Assembly: GCA_023391635.1 (NCBI GenBank)
Contig: JAEWAQ010000009.1
Coordinates: forward strand, 1 to 64,000
DNA: 64,000 nucleotides
Origin: Bacillota bacterium
GTDB lineage: Bacteria; Bacillota; Bacilli; Paenibacillales; Paenibacillaceae
Direction of reading: 5' to 3'
Shown: positions 44,567 through 52,839 of the stretch, piece after piece
Layout of the letters: every line of letters begins with the position of its first letter
Position numbering within the stretch: the first letter of the stretch is position 1
Notes under the pieces: model-generated
The model's database searches: none
What the model was told of the DNA's origin: nothing
What the model saw: the letters and a program-made list of their open reading frames with translations, nothing else
Translations under genes and position numbers: made by a program

Positions 44567-44746
44567 GTGGCGGACAGCTCAACGCTTATCTACATCATCT
44601 CCAGCTTCGCGCTCGGCGTCATTCTCATCCTGAGCCGCGACCGCATACCGAATCGATTAAAGCGAGGGATGGCGATCCTCTCGATCCTGTTCATCGCGTT
44701 CGCCTTTTTCCTGATCGTCTACAGTTTCTTTACCGCCGGCACATAA
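44567..44746 (+). CDS. Small membrane protein, 59 aa, two helices
   Basis: GTG 44567 preceded by GGGGAGG eleven bases upstream. The 59 residues form two hydrophobic helices (about 7-20: IYIISSFALGVILIL, and 34-54: MAILSILFIAFAFFLIVYSF) around a basic loop SRDRIPNRLKRG. No family recognised. It starts 37 bases after the 77-aa gene, suggesting one operon. Confidence 0.7.
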   Translation: MADSSTLIYIISSFALGVILILSRDRIPNRLKRGMAILSILFIAFAFFLIVYSFFTAGT

Positions 44747-44936
44747 ACGTACAAGGTCGGTCTGAAGAAGGTCATGAAATCCGGCAGGCAAGGACATACT
44801 AGTGCGGAAAACATTTCCTGGAGCCGGTGGTTCCCAAGGAGGCCGCATGAAGACGTTCGCAGTGCCGATCGCCGCCGCTCTGGCGGCGTTGTCATTATTC
44901 AGTGCTACGACATTACCGAGGAGGGAAATTCCCGCG

Positions 44937-46736
44937 ATGACCCAAGTATCGAAGAGAAGCGAAACCGCGAAAGAAACGATGTGGCGCCTGGAAGACTTGT
45001 TCCCGAGCCAGGACGCCTGGAATGACGAATACGCCAAAGTCCGGAAGCTGATCGGCGAAATCGCCGGCTTCCAAGGCAAGCTGAAGGACGCTGACGAAAT
45101 CGCGCGCTGTTTCGCTTTGGAGGATGAAATTTCCCTGTACACGGAACGGCTGTACGTATACGCGAATATGCACCACCACGAAGACACGGCGGAACCGACG
45201 TACCAAGCGTTGTCGGACAAATCCAAGAAGCTGAGTGTAGAAGTTTCCGAGGCGCTCTCCTTCATCACGCCCGAAATTCTCGGCCTGTCGGAAGACGAAC
45301 TGCGGGGCTTGATTGACAACGCGCAGCTCGCGAAGTACAAGCGGACGCTCTCCGAGATGCTTCGCCAGAAGCCGCACACCTTGTCCAAGAACGAAGAAGC
45401 TCTGTTGGCCCAGGTCGGGAACGTATCGCAAGCGCCGGGCACGATCTTCGGCATGATGAACAACGCGGACATGAAGTTCCCGAAGGTGAAGAACGACAAG
45501 GGTGAGGAGGTCGAGCTGACGCACGGCACGTACATTCAGTTCCTGGAAAGCCGCAGTCAAGACGTTCGCCGCGATGCTTTCAAGGCGATGTACGACACCT
45601 ATGGCAAATGGAAGAACACGCTGGCCTCCACGCTCTCTGCCAACGTGACGAAGAACCTGTTCTACGCCAAAGCCCGCAAATATCCATCCGCGCTGGAGAT
45701 GTCGCTTTTCGGCGACAACATCCCGAAGTCGGTGTATGAAAACCTGATCGCCACGATCCACGAGCATCTGCCGCTCATGCATCGCTACATGGCTTTGCGC
45801 AAAAAGCTGCTGAAGCTGGACGAATTGCATATGTACGACCTGTTCACGCCGCTCGTCGAAGAATTCGACATGGATATCACTTATGGTGAAGCCAAGAAGA
45901 AAGTCTACGACAGCCTCGCCCCGCTCGGCGATGACTATCGCAAGACGCTGCAGGAAGGCTTCGATGGCGGCTGGATCGACGTGTACGAGAACGAGGGCAA
46001 GCGCAGCGGCGCTTACAGCTGGGGCGCCTTCGGCACGCATCCGTACGTGCTGCTCAATCACAAGGACAACCTGAACAGCATGTTCACGTTGACGCACGAG
46101 ATGGGCCACGCGCTGCATTCCTATTATTCAGACGCCAGCAACGACTATCGCGACGCCCAGTACACAATCTTCCTGGCAGAAGTCGCCTCCACGCTGAACG
46201 AAGCGCTCTTGATGCACAACATGCTGGAGAAGTCGACAGATCCGAAGGAAAAAATGTACCTGCTGACCTACTACGCCGACCAATTCCGCACGACGGTGTT
46301 CCGCCAGACGATGTTCGCGGAGTTCGAGAAGATCATCCACGAGAAGGCAGAGCAAGGCGAGGCGCTGACCCCGCAGGAGCTATCCAAGATCTACTACGAT
46401 CTGAACGTGCGGTATTACGGCGACAACATGGTCGTGGACAAGGACATCGAGATGGAATGGGCGCGGATTCCGCACTTCTACACAAGCTTCTACGTGTACA
46501 AGTATGCGACGGGATTCTCGGCGGCCACCAGCTTCGCCAAGCAAATCACGGAAGAAGGCACGCCGGCCGTGGAGCGTTACCTCGGCTTCCTGAAGAGTGG
46601 CGGCAGCGACTACTCGATCAACATCCTGAAGAAAGCCGGCGTTGACATGTCCTCGCCCGAGCCGATCCGGCAAGCGATGAGCGTGTTCGAAGGATTGATC
46701 GCGCAGATGGAGCAGTTGACGGGCGGCGGCAAGTAA
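44937..46736 (+). CDS. pepF: Oligoendopeptidase F
   Basis: 599 aa from ATG 44937, with GAGGAGGG upstream, matching family length (about 600). A start at 44847 with its own SD would add a hydrophobic 30-residue lead; that form is possible but unlike the family. M3 metalloprotease: zinc motif in TLTHEMGHALHSYYSD near residue 385, then E in a later helix (AEVASTLNEALL). It degrades short peptides in the cytosol. A terminator follows. Confidence 0.93.
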   Translation: MTQVSKRSETAKETMWRLEDLFPSQDAWNDEYAKVRKLIGEIAGFQGKLKDADEIARCFALEDEISLYTERLYVYANMHHHEDTAEPTYQALSDKSKKLSVEVSEALSFITPEILGLSEDELRGLIDNAQLAKYKRTLSEMLRQKPHTLSKNEEALLAQVGNVSQAPGTIFGMMNNADMKFPKVKNDKGEEVELTHGTYIQFLESRSQDVRRDAFKAMYDTYGKWKNTLASTLSANVTKNLFYAKARKYPSALEMSLFGDNIPKSVYENLIATIHEHLPLMHRYMALRKKLLKLDELHMYDLFTPLVEEFDMDITYGEAKKKVYDSLAPLGDDYRKTLQEGFDGGWIDVYENEGKRSGAYSWGAFGTHPYVLLNHKDNLNSMFTLTHEMGHALHSYYSDASNDYRDAQYTIFLAEVASTLNEALLMHNMLEKSTDPKEKMYLLTYYADQFRTTVFRQTMFAEFEKIIHEKAEQGEALTPQELSKIYYDLNVRYYGDNMVVDKDIEMEWARIPHFYTSFYVYKYATGFSAATSFAKQITEEGTPAVERYLGFLKSGGSDYSINILKKAGVDMSSPEPIRQAMSVFEGLIAQMEQLTGGGK

Positions 46737-46771
46737 GTAAGTTGGAACGCAAAAATAAGATCGAGCGCAAG

Positions 46772-46794
46772 AAGCCGGCCATGCCGGCTTTTTT
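46772..46794 (+). terminator. Intrinsic terminator of pepF
   Basis: AAGCCGGC / GCCGGCTT 8-bp stem with CAT loop, then TTTT. Confidence 0.92.
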
Positions 46795-46816
46795 GCTGTC
46801 CGTTGCCCCGCTCTGT

Positions 46817-47097
46817 CCCGCCACGATCGCAGTAGCCCGGTTTCACCCGCTTACATCGCCGCTCATTCCCGCCACGATCGCAGTAACCCGGCATTACCCG
46901 CTTACATCGCCGCTCGCGCCCGCCACCCTCACTGTAACCCGGCTTCACCCGCTTACAACGCCGCTCACACTCGCCACCCCCACTGTAACCCGGCTTCACC
47001 CGCTTACATCGCCGCTCACGCCCGCCACCCTCACTGTAACCCGGCTTCCCCCGCTTACAACGCCGTTTACACTTGCCACCCCCACTGGAACCGGCGT
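46817..47097. repeat. Intergenic tandem array 5: 51-bp units after pepF
   Basis: Five full and one partial copy of an exact 51-bp unit starting CCCGCCAC and containing GTAACCCGGCTTCACCCG, CTTACATCGCCGCTC. GTAA...TTAC with CGG/CCG can form a weak hairpin. Alternate copies vary at GATCGCAG versus CCTCACTG. It lies past the pepF terminator and directly before array 6. Confidence 0.92.
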
Positions 47098-47098
47098 C

Positions 47099-47372
47099 TT
47101 CCTATAAATCGGATGGCTTGTCTGTCTGTTGAGATGATGCATCCCTTCGTATAAATCGAGCTAGGGGCGGTTACCGGGGCGGCAGTATGAGGTTTTTCGT
47201 ATAAACTGAGCTCGAGACGGCTCCCGGGGAGGCAATGTGTGCGGTTTTTCGTACAAATCGGGCTAGGGGACGGCATCCGAGCGACAGTATGTGCGATTTT
47301 TCGTACAAATCAGGCTCGAGACAGCTCCCACGGCGACACTGTGTGCGATTTTTCGTACAAATCCGGCTCGGA
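47099..47372. repeat. Intergenic tandem array 6: 52-bp units before the glycosylase gene
   Basis: TATAAATC/TACAAATC marks recur at 47103, 47150, 47200, 47252, 47304 and 47356: spacing 47, 50, then 52 each. The conserved half is TTTTTCGTACAAATC. TGTGCGA and TCGTACA on both sides of the T-run can pair with a G-T. The other half (GGCTCGAGACAGCTCCC) varies. The unit is unrelated to array 5, only 2 bases away. Confidence 0.88.
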
Positions 47373-47407
47373 GGGCACACGAAACGGTCATCGAACAGAG
47401 CCCGTTA

Positions 47408-47914
47408 CTATCGCATATACGCCAGAATTTCCTTCCACGCCGTCAGCCGGTCCTCCAGGCCCCGGTATTGCGGCGTCGGAATCGGGCTGGTCGAAGGCAT
47501 GCGCAGCACGGTCCGGTTCGCCACCTCCGGCGCAGTCCCGTGGTGCCGCTTCAGCTCCGCGAACGACTTGCTGCCATTGCATGCGATCGTCTTCACCTGC
47601 GGGTATCGTCTCAGCAATCCGGGGATGTCATTCGGCACCGTATCCTTGATATTGGCGTCCAGACTCCCTTCCCGCTCGCAAGCGGCAATGGCGTCCCACA
47701 GCGCGATTCGATACTTGAGCGCGAAAGCAAGCCGCGAATCGTAGTCGTCGTCCGGAGCTCTGTCCTCGAACAGGGCGTACAGGATCGACCATAAATAGTT
47801 ACGCGGGTTGCCGTAATACTGGTGCGCCGCGAGCGACGCGGCGCCCGGCATGCTGCCCAGCACGAGCAGGACGGACCGGTCGTCTATAATAGGCGGAAAA
47901 GATCGTACGATCAT
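47408..47914 (-). CDS. DNA-deoxyinosine (hypoxanthine/uracil) glycosylase
   Basis: 168 aa. VLLVLGSMPGAASLAAHQYYG, NPRNYLWSIL, then ACNGSKSF and LRMPSTSPIP are motifs of the hypoxanthine-DNA glycosylase branch of the uracil-DNA glycosylase superfamily. The catalytic position lies in GSMPG-x-x-SL. It removes deaminated bases from DNA. Probable start ATG 47914. Confidence 0.88.
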   Translation of the reverse strand: MIVRSFPPIIDDRSVLLVLGSMPGAASLAAHQYYGNPRNYLWSILYALFEDRAPDDDYDSRLAFALKYRIALWDAIAACEREGSLDANIKDTVPNDIPGLLRRYPQVKTIACNGSKSFAELKRHHGTAPEVANRTVLRMPSTSPIPTPQYRGLEDRLTAWKEILAYMR

Positions 47915-47977
47915 GGACTGGTTCCTTCTTTCTCGTTGCGTTACAATAAGTGATGATTATAAGGATACCAATAATCC

Positions 47978-48007
47978 ATGACAAAGAAACGAGTTGTTCG
48001 CATTTGA
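47978..48007 (+). CDS. Possible 9-residue leader peptide before ktrB
   Basis: ATG AAAs codons read MTKKRVVRI then TGA, with AAGGAT eleven bases upstream. The TGA overlaps the TTG start of ktrB (TTGA), a usual coupling layout. It may be accidental. Confidence 0.3.
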   Translation: MTKKRVVRI

Positions 48008-49338
48008 AACCTGACGTTTCCTTCCTGTCCCGGCGATCTCCGCAGCAAGTGCTCGTGATCGGCTTTGCCTTGCTGATCGTCGTCGGCACGTTGTTGCTGC
48101 TGCTTCCGATCTCCGTAGCGAAAGGCGCCGAAATCAACTTTCAGGATACACTATTTATCGCGACTTCGGCCGCGACCGTTACCGGACTCGTCGTTGTGGA
48201 TGTAGGTCAGACGTTTTCCCTGTTCGGCCAAGCCGTGCTTCTCGTGCTGATTCAAGCAGGCGGCATCGGGTTCATGACGATGACGACCATGTTCGCGCTG
48301 TTTCTCGGCAAGCGGATCTCGTTCAAAGAGCGGCTGGTGCTGAAAGAATCGCTGAATTTTCATAACACCGAAGGCGTCGTTCGATTGATTCGCAAAGCTT
48401 TGTTCTACTCGCTGGTCATCGAAGCCGCGGGCACTTTGATGCTGTCCGTCTATTGGATCAGCGAAATGCCGTTCGGCCAAGCGTTATATTACGGATTATT
48501 CCATACGATCTCCATCTTTAACAACTGCGGCTTCGACCTGATCGGAGGCTTCGCCCCCTATGTGGGCGACCTCTACTTCAATATCGTATCCGCGGTGCTG
48601 ATCTTTCTGGGCAGCGTCGGGTTCATCGTGCTGTCCGATCTGTTCGATCTGCCGAAAGTTCGCAAATTGTCGCTGCACAGCAAAGTCGTGCTGACTTTCT
48701 CGGGCGGCTTGGTCGTCATTGGCGCCGTCGTCATCTTTATTTTCGAGTATACGAACGGAGCATCGACAGGAACGCTGGGCATCGGGGAAAAAGCGCTCGC
48801 CTCCTTCTTCCAGTCGGTCAGCTTGCGTTCTTCCGGCACCAGCACCTTGCATATTGAATCGCTGCGCCAGGCGACGCAATTTTTCATGGTCATCCTCATG
48901 TTCATCGGCGCCGCGCCCGGCTCTACCGGCGGCGGCATCAAGGTCACGACGTTCGCCATCATGACCGCTGCCTTCTACACGATGATCCGAGGCAAAGAAG
49001 ACGTCGACCTGTTCCGCAGCCGCATTTCCAAAGAACTAGTGTACAAAGCGATCACCGTCATGTTCGTCGGCTTGTTCATCGTCGTCAGCGCCACGATCGT
49101 GCTCAGCTTCTCCGAGAACCAGCCGTTCCTGACCGTTCTCTACGAGACGACGTCCGCCTTCGGCACGGTCGGCTTCAGCGCGGGGCTGACTTCACAGCTG
49201 ACCGGCTTCGGCAAGACCGTCCTGATCCTGCTCATGTTCGCCGGCCGGCTCGGCCCGTTCACGATCGCCCTGGCGCTGCAATCCAAGGCCAAGAAGGAGC
49301 TGTTCCGCTACCCGGAAGGCAAGATTATCCTCGGCTGA
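48004..49338 (+). CDS. ktrB: K+ uptake channel subunit KtrB/TrkH family
   Basis: 444 aa from TTG 48004 (KPDVSFLSRRSP), which matches the Bacillus KtrB start and length; a longer frame to 47950 lacks SD. Four P-loop/filter segments: SAATVTGLVVVD, FNNCGFDLIGG, SLRSSGTSTLH and TSAFGTVGFSAG, each with the filter glycine. It sits in the membrane and transports K+ (often Na+-coupled). It needs a cytosolic KtrA/C ring, whose gene is not in the window. Confidence 0.93.
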   Translation: MKPDVSFLSRRSPQQVLVIGFALLIVVGTLLLLLPISVAKGAEINFQDTLFIATSAATVTGLVVVDVGQTFSLFGQAVLLVLIQAGGIGFMTMTTMFALFLGKRISFKERLVLKESLNFHNTEGVVRLIRKALFYSLVIEAAGTLMLSVYWISEMPFGQALYYGLFHTISIFNNCGFDLIGGFAPYVGDLYFNIVSAVLIFLGSVGFIVLSDLFDLPKVRKLSLHSKVVLTFSGGLVVIGAVVIFIFEYTNGASTGTLGIGEKALASFFQSVSLRSSGTSTLHIESLRQATQFFMVILMFIGAAPGSTGGGIKVTTFAIMTAAFYTMIRGKEDVDLFRSRISKELVYKAITVMFVGLFIVVSATIVLSFSENQPFLTVLYETTSAFGTVGFSAGLTSQLTGFGKTVLILLMFAGRLGPFTIALALQSKAKKELFRYPEGKIILG

Positions 49339-49351
49339 ACGCACACCGAAG

Positions 49352-49385
49352 CGCCCGCATCCATGCTCGGAGGACGGGCGTTTTT
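49352..49385 (+). terminator. Intrinsic terminator of ktrB
   Basis: CGCCCG (49352-49357) with CGGGCG (49375-49380), then TTTTT. It also faces the convergent permease gene. Confidence 0.85.
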
Positions 49386-49409
49386 CCTATTTACCGGACC
49401 TAACTCACC

Positions 49410-50240
49410 TTACCCCTTGACGCTGCCGGCCGTCAATCCGTCGATAATCTTCTTCTGCAGGAACGCGTACAGAACAAGCACTGGCGTTACCGAGAAGACG
49501 ATCCCCGTGCAGATGAGCGGGTAATTGGTCTGATAAGCGTCGCGGAACCCGACCATGCCGGTCGGCAGCGTCTTGAGCTTGTCGGAGCTGATGAAGAAGT
49601 TGGACAGCAGGTATTCGTTCCAGTTGCCCAAATAATTGACGATGAACACCGTCACGAGCGCAGGCATCGTGATCGGCAGAATGACCCGCGCGAATAGTCC
49701 CGGCGCGCCAAGTCCGTCGACAATCGCCGCTTCCTCCAGTTCCGAAGGAACCGAGCGCATGAACGCGGAAATCAGCAGGATGCTAAACGGCAAGGCGCCG
49801 GCCGTGTAAGGGAGATACAGCGCCCAATGGGTGTTTAGAATGTGCAGATCCATCATGAGGATATATTGAGCGATGAACAGCACATTGCCGGGGATGAGCA
49901 TGCCGATCAGGACGAATTGATAAATCGCCTTGCTCGTCCGGACGAACTTCATGCGCGTGAGCGCGAAGGACGTCGCCGCAGCCAGCAGCACTCCCGATAC
50001 GGCCGCGGTCAAGCTCAGATAGAGGCTGTTGAAGAAATAGACGTTGATTTTCGCTTGTTTCCAGGCTTTGATGTAATTGTCGAAGAACAATTCCTTCGGA
50101 AATCCGAGCGGGTGAGCCGCTACTTCCGCGTTCGATTCCTTAAAGGACGAGAACAGCACGATCGCGAAGGGAATCATTATTATCGCAACGTAAGCGAGCA
50201 GGACGACATGGGGCACCGCTCTTCGAATCGCCGTCGGCAT
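49410..50240 (-). CDS. Sugar ABC transporter permease, MalG type
   Basis: 276 aa from ATG 50240, which shares its A with the upstream stop (TGATG). Six membrane helices. The EAA loop ELEEAAIVDGLGAPGLFARV contacts the ATPase. Sixth-helix end TVFIVNYLGNWNEYLLSNFF is typical. It pairs with the MalF-type gene. No ATPase is encoded nearby; a shared MsmX-like one is expected. Confidence 0.93.
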   Translation of the reverse strand: MPTAIRRAVPHVVLLAYVAIIMIPFAIVLFSSFKESNAEVAAHPLGFPKELFFDNYIKAWKQAKINVYFFNSLYLSLTAAVSGVLLAAATSFALTRMKFVRTSKAIYQFVLIGMLIPGNVLFIAQYILMMDLHILNTHWALYLPYTAGALPFSILLISAFMRSVPSELEEAAIVDGLGAPGLFARVILPITMPALVTVFIVNYLGNWNEYLLSNFFISSDKLKTLPTGMVGFRDAYQTNYPLICTGIVFSVTPVLVLYAFLQKKIIDGLTAGSVKG

Positions 50241-51124
50241 CAATATTCGATCCCTTCCTGTTTTCTTGCGAAGATCAGTTGGTAGCAAGCCGTGAGCAGG
50301 AGCGCAATGGCGAAGATAAGAATGGACAGCGCCATCGCGTAGCCATATTCGCCATATCGGGTGCCTTGATTGACCATATAGGACGCCATGACTTCCGTCG
50401 CGCCGGCCGGTCCCCCGTTCGTCATGACAAGCACGATGTCGATGACGCGCATGGCGCCGGCAATCGACAGCATGACCACGACGGAGATGATCGGCATGAT
50501 CAGCGGCACCGTAATGCGGATCGCCCTTTGAAAGCCCGTCGCTCCATCGATGGAAGCCGCTTCGTTAATTTCCTTGGGCAACGACAGAATCGCAGCGAGA
50601 ATGAGCACGATATAGAACCCCATCCACTGCCACGCGTTCGTCACCAAGATCGAGAGCATCGCCCACTTCGTATCTCCGAGCCACATGATCGGCTCGCCGC
50701 CGAACAGCTCGACGATCTTGTTGAACAATCCGTCGTTCGGATGATACAAGAATCCCCACAGGATGCCGATGATCGATGTCGACAGGATCGCCGGCATGAA
50801 TACGGTCGTCTTGTACAGCCCTTGCAGCTTGCGTACGCTGCTGATCAGCAGCGAGAAGAAGATGATGAGCGGAACCTGCAGAAAGACGGAGAACAAGATG
50901 AAATACATGTTGTTGCGAACCGACACCCAGAAATCAGAATCCGCAAATGCCTGCCGAAAGTTATCCAGTCCGACGTAACGGGCCGTCTCCAGCGCATTCC
51001 AATCCGTAAACCCGTATCCGACCGAGGTCAGCAACGTGTAGATAAAAAACAGAAAATACAACGCCAAGCTTGGCAGTACAAACGACCAGTAGACAATCGG
51101 ATTTTTCAATGCGCTTTTCATCAT
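50240..51124 (-). CDS. Sugar ABC transporter permease, MalF type
   Basis: 294 aa, six membrane helices. EAA loop: LPKEINEAASIDGATGFQRA. Short SD GGTGAG next to double ATG. Overlaps MalG by one base. Confidence 0.93.
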   Translation of the reverse strand: MMKSALKNPIVYWSFVLPSLALYFLFFIYTLLTSVGYGFTDWNALETARYVGLDNFRQAFADSDFWVSVRNNMYFILFSVFLQVPLIIFFSLLISSVRKLQGLYKTTVFMPAILSTSIIGILWGFLYHPNDGLFNKIVELFGGEPIMWLGDTKWAMLSILVTNAWQWMGFYIVLILAAILSLPKEINEAASIDGATGFQRAIRITVPLIMPIISVVVMLSIAGAMRVIDIVLVMTNGGPAGATEVMASYMVNQGTRYGEYGYAMALSILIFAIALLLTACYQLIFARKQEGIEY

Positions 51125-51217
51125 TTTCTCACCTATTCGCAGTCAGGGGCGCCGCATCACGTCATGTGCAGATGAGCGGCACCCCCGAATTCGTAAAATC
51201 ATGGAGCTGGTATGCGA

Positions 51218-52618
51218 TTACTGAGCAGCCATTTCCGCATCCGATACTTTCTGGATCGCATCCGCCATCTCTTGCGCGGTCGTTCTCCCGGCGATCAGCA
51301 GTTGGATTTGTTTCTCGGACTCCCCGTTCACCTTGGAGACGACAAGCGAATCGAAATGCGGGAACACCGTCGTGGCGCCTTTGTTCGCTTCCAAAATTTT
51401 GGAGATGACCGGGTCATCGCTCGTAAGCTGATCAGCGGGCACCTTCATCGAAGGCAGCACGCCGTCTTCCTTGAAGCCGCGAATCTGGAATTCGTCGTTA
51501 TACAGGTTTTTGACGAACGCCTTGACAGCCTTCAATTCATTGTCGTTCAGATCGGCGGAGAAGCCGTACCCGTTGTTCTGATTGTAGTTGACGGCCGTTT
51601 GGTCGCCTTTGCCGCCCGACACGGACGGGAATGCGATGTAGGCCACCTTGCCTGCCAGCACCTTGCCGATCGCATCACCCTCCGCCTTGAAGGAGGACGC
51701 GCGCCATGTGCCGTCGAACAGCATGCCGGCTTTGCCGGTGATAAATTGGTCGGTCTGACCGGCATAATCGATGCCGAGCTCGCCTTTGGTGAAATAGCCC
51801 TTCTTCACCCATTCCTCGTATTTCGCGAATGCCGCCACCACTTCCGGCTCATTCCACTTGCGGGAGCCATTGCCGAGCCCTGCTTGCGTGTCGGGACCGG
51901 CGTAGCGGGCGATCATCGTATTGACCATCATGAGCGGCACCCATGCGGCAGAGGAGCCCATGGCGAACGGGGTAATGCCGTTCTTCTTCAACGTCTCCGC
52001 TGCGGCTTCCAACTCTTCGAGCGTCTTCGGCGGATTGATGCCGTATTTCGAGAAAATTTCCGTATTGTAGAACAGTCCTTCGGAGCTGGCGCCGATCGGC
52101 AGTCCATAAATTTTGCCATCGACAATGAAATTGGACAGATCCGTGAATTTGTCTTTGATGCCTAGTTCATCGAGAATCGCCGTCAATTCCAACAGCTTGC
52201 CCGCCTTCGCGTACTTCTGCCCGTCGCCCGGACCGCCGAACAAATCGAAAATTTTCGGAGGATTGCCCGTCGCCATCTCCGCCGGCAGCTTCGTCCAACG
52301 ATTGACTGAATCTTCCACCGCATCGTATTCGAAGTTGGCTCCGGGGACATCAGCTTCCGAGCGCTTCACGACTTCGTCGAGAATCGCTTTGCGGAACTGC
52401 TGGGCAGCGCCGACTTGAATGTGGCGGAGCGATACGTCGAAGCGTTCGACTTTGGCTGGCTCGCTCGGGCTCGGACTTGGGCTTTCGCTCGCCTTCGCCG
52501 GTTCGCTGGAGGATGCTGAAGGACTTGGAGACGAGGCGTTGTTGCCGCCGCCGCATGCGGCGAGTACGGTCGATAAAGCAAGGATGATGGAAATGACGAG
52601 CATCAATCTTTTCTTCAC
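51218..52618 (-). CDS. Sugar ABC transporter binding lipoprotein
   Basis: 466 aa from GTG 52618, AGGAGGG eight bases upstream. Lipobox LSTVLAACGG; the lipid-bound Cys is residue 22, followed by an S/P/E-rich linker and a family 1 solute-binding fold (about 60-466; GKAGMLFDGTWRASSF motif). It captures an oligosaccharide and delivers it to the two permeases. First gene of the operon. Confidence 0.93.
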   Translation of the reverse strand: MKKRLMLVISIILALSTVLAACGGGNNASSPSPSASSSEPAKASESPSPSPSEPAKVERFDVSLRHIQVGAAQQFRKAILDEVVKRSEADVPGANFEYDAVEDSVNRWTKLPAEMATGNPPKIFDLFGGPGDGQKYAKAGKLLELTAILDELGIKDKFTDLSNFIVDGKIYGLPIGASSEGLFYNTEIFSKYGINPPKTLEELEAAAETLKKNGITPFAMGSSAAWVPLMMVNTMIARYAGPDTQAGLGNGSRKWNEPEVVAAFAKYEEWVKKGYFTKGELGIDYAGQTDQFITGKAGMLFDGTWRASSFKAEGDAIGKVLAGKVAYIAFPSVSGGKGDQTAVNYNQNNGYGFSADLNDNELKAVKAFVKNLYNDEFQIRGFKEDGVLPSMKVPADQLTSDDPVISKILEANKGATTVFPHFDSLVVSKVNGESEKQIQLLIAGRTTAQEMADAIQKVSDAEMAAQ

Positions 52619-52839
52619 TGGAATGACCCTCCTAATTGGGATTCAGGTGGTGAAGCGGCTTACACTTTCATTCTAAAGGCGGATTGCCGCGAAGGAAGGG
52701 CTTCATTCCGATCATCGGGGATAAGATTCTCTATCTCGATTGCGGATGCGCTGATGCGAATCGAAAAAAAATGGAAAGGCAGCAGGATTCGACACGATTC
52801 GTCGCGAATATTTTCGAGGTACAGGTAAGGAGTGATTTT

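Noticed and set aside
4190..47372. CRISPR array interpretation of the 50-52-bp repeats
   Set aside because: Whole units are similar, there are no unique spacers between identical repeats, and no cas genes are present.
47915..48003. c-di-AMP riboswitch before ktrB
   Set aside because: The gap is only about 90 bases, too short for the ydaO-type fold, and no matching core was seen.
52650..52665. cre-like near-palindrome GTGAAGCGGCTTACAC between the binding protein and HD-GYP genes
   Set aside because: It has a bulged base and does not align with the cre consensus; could be an operator but support is too thin.
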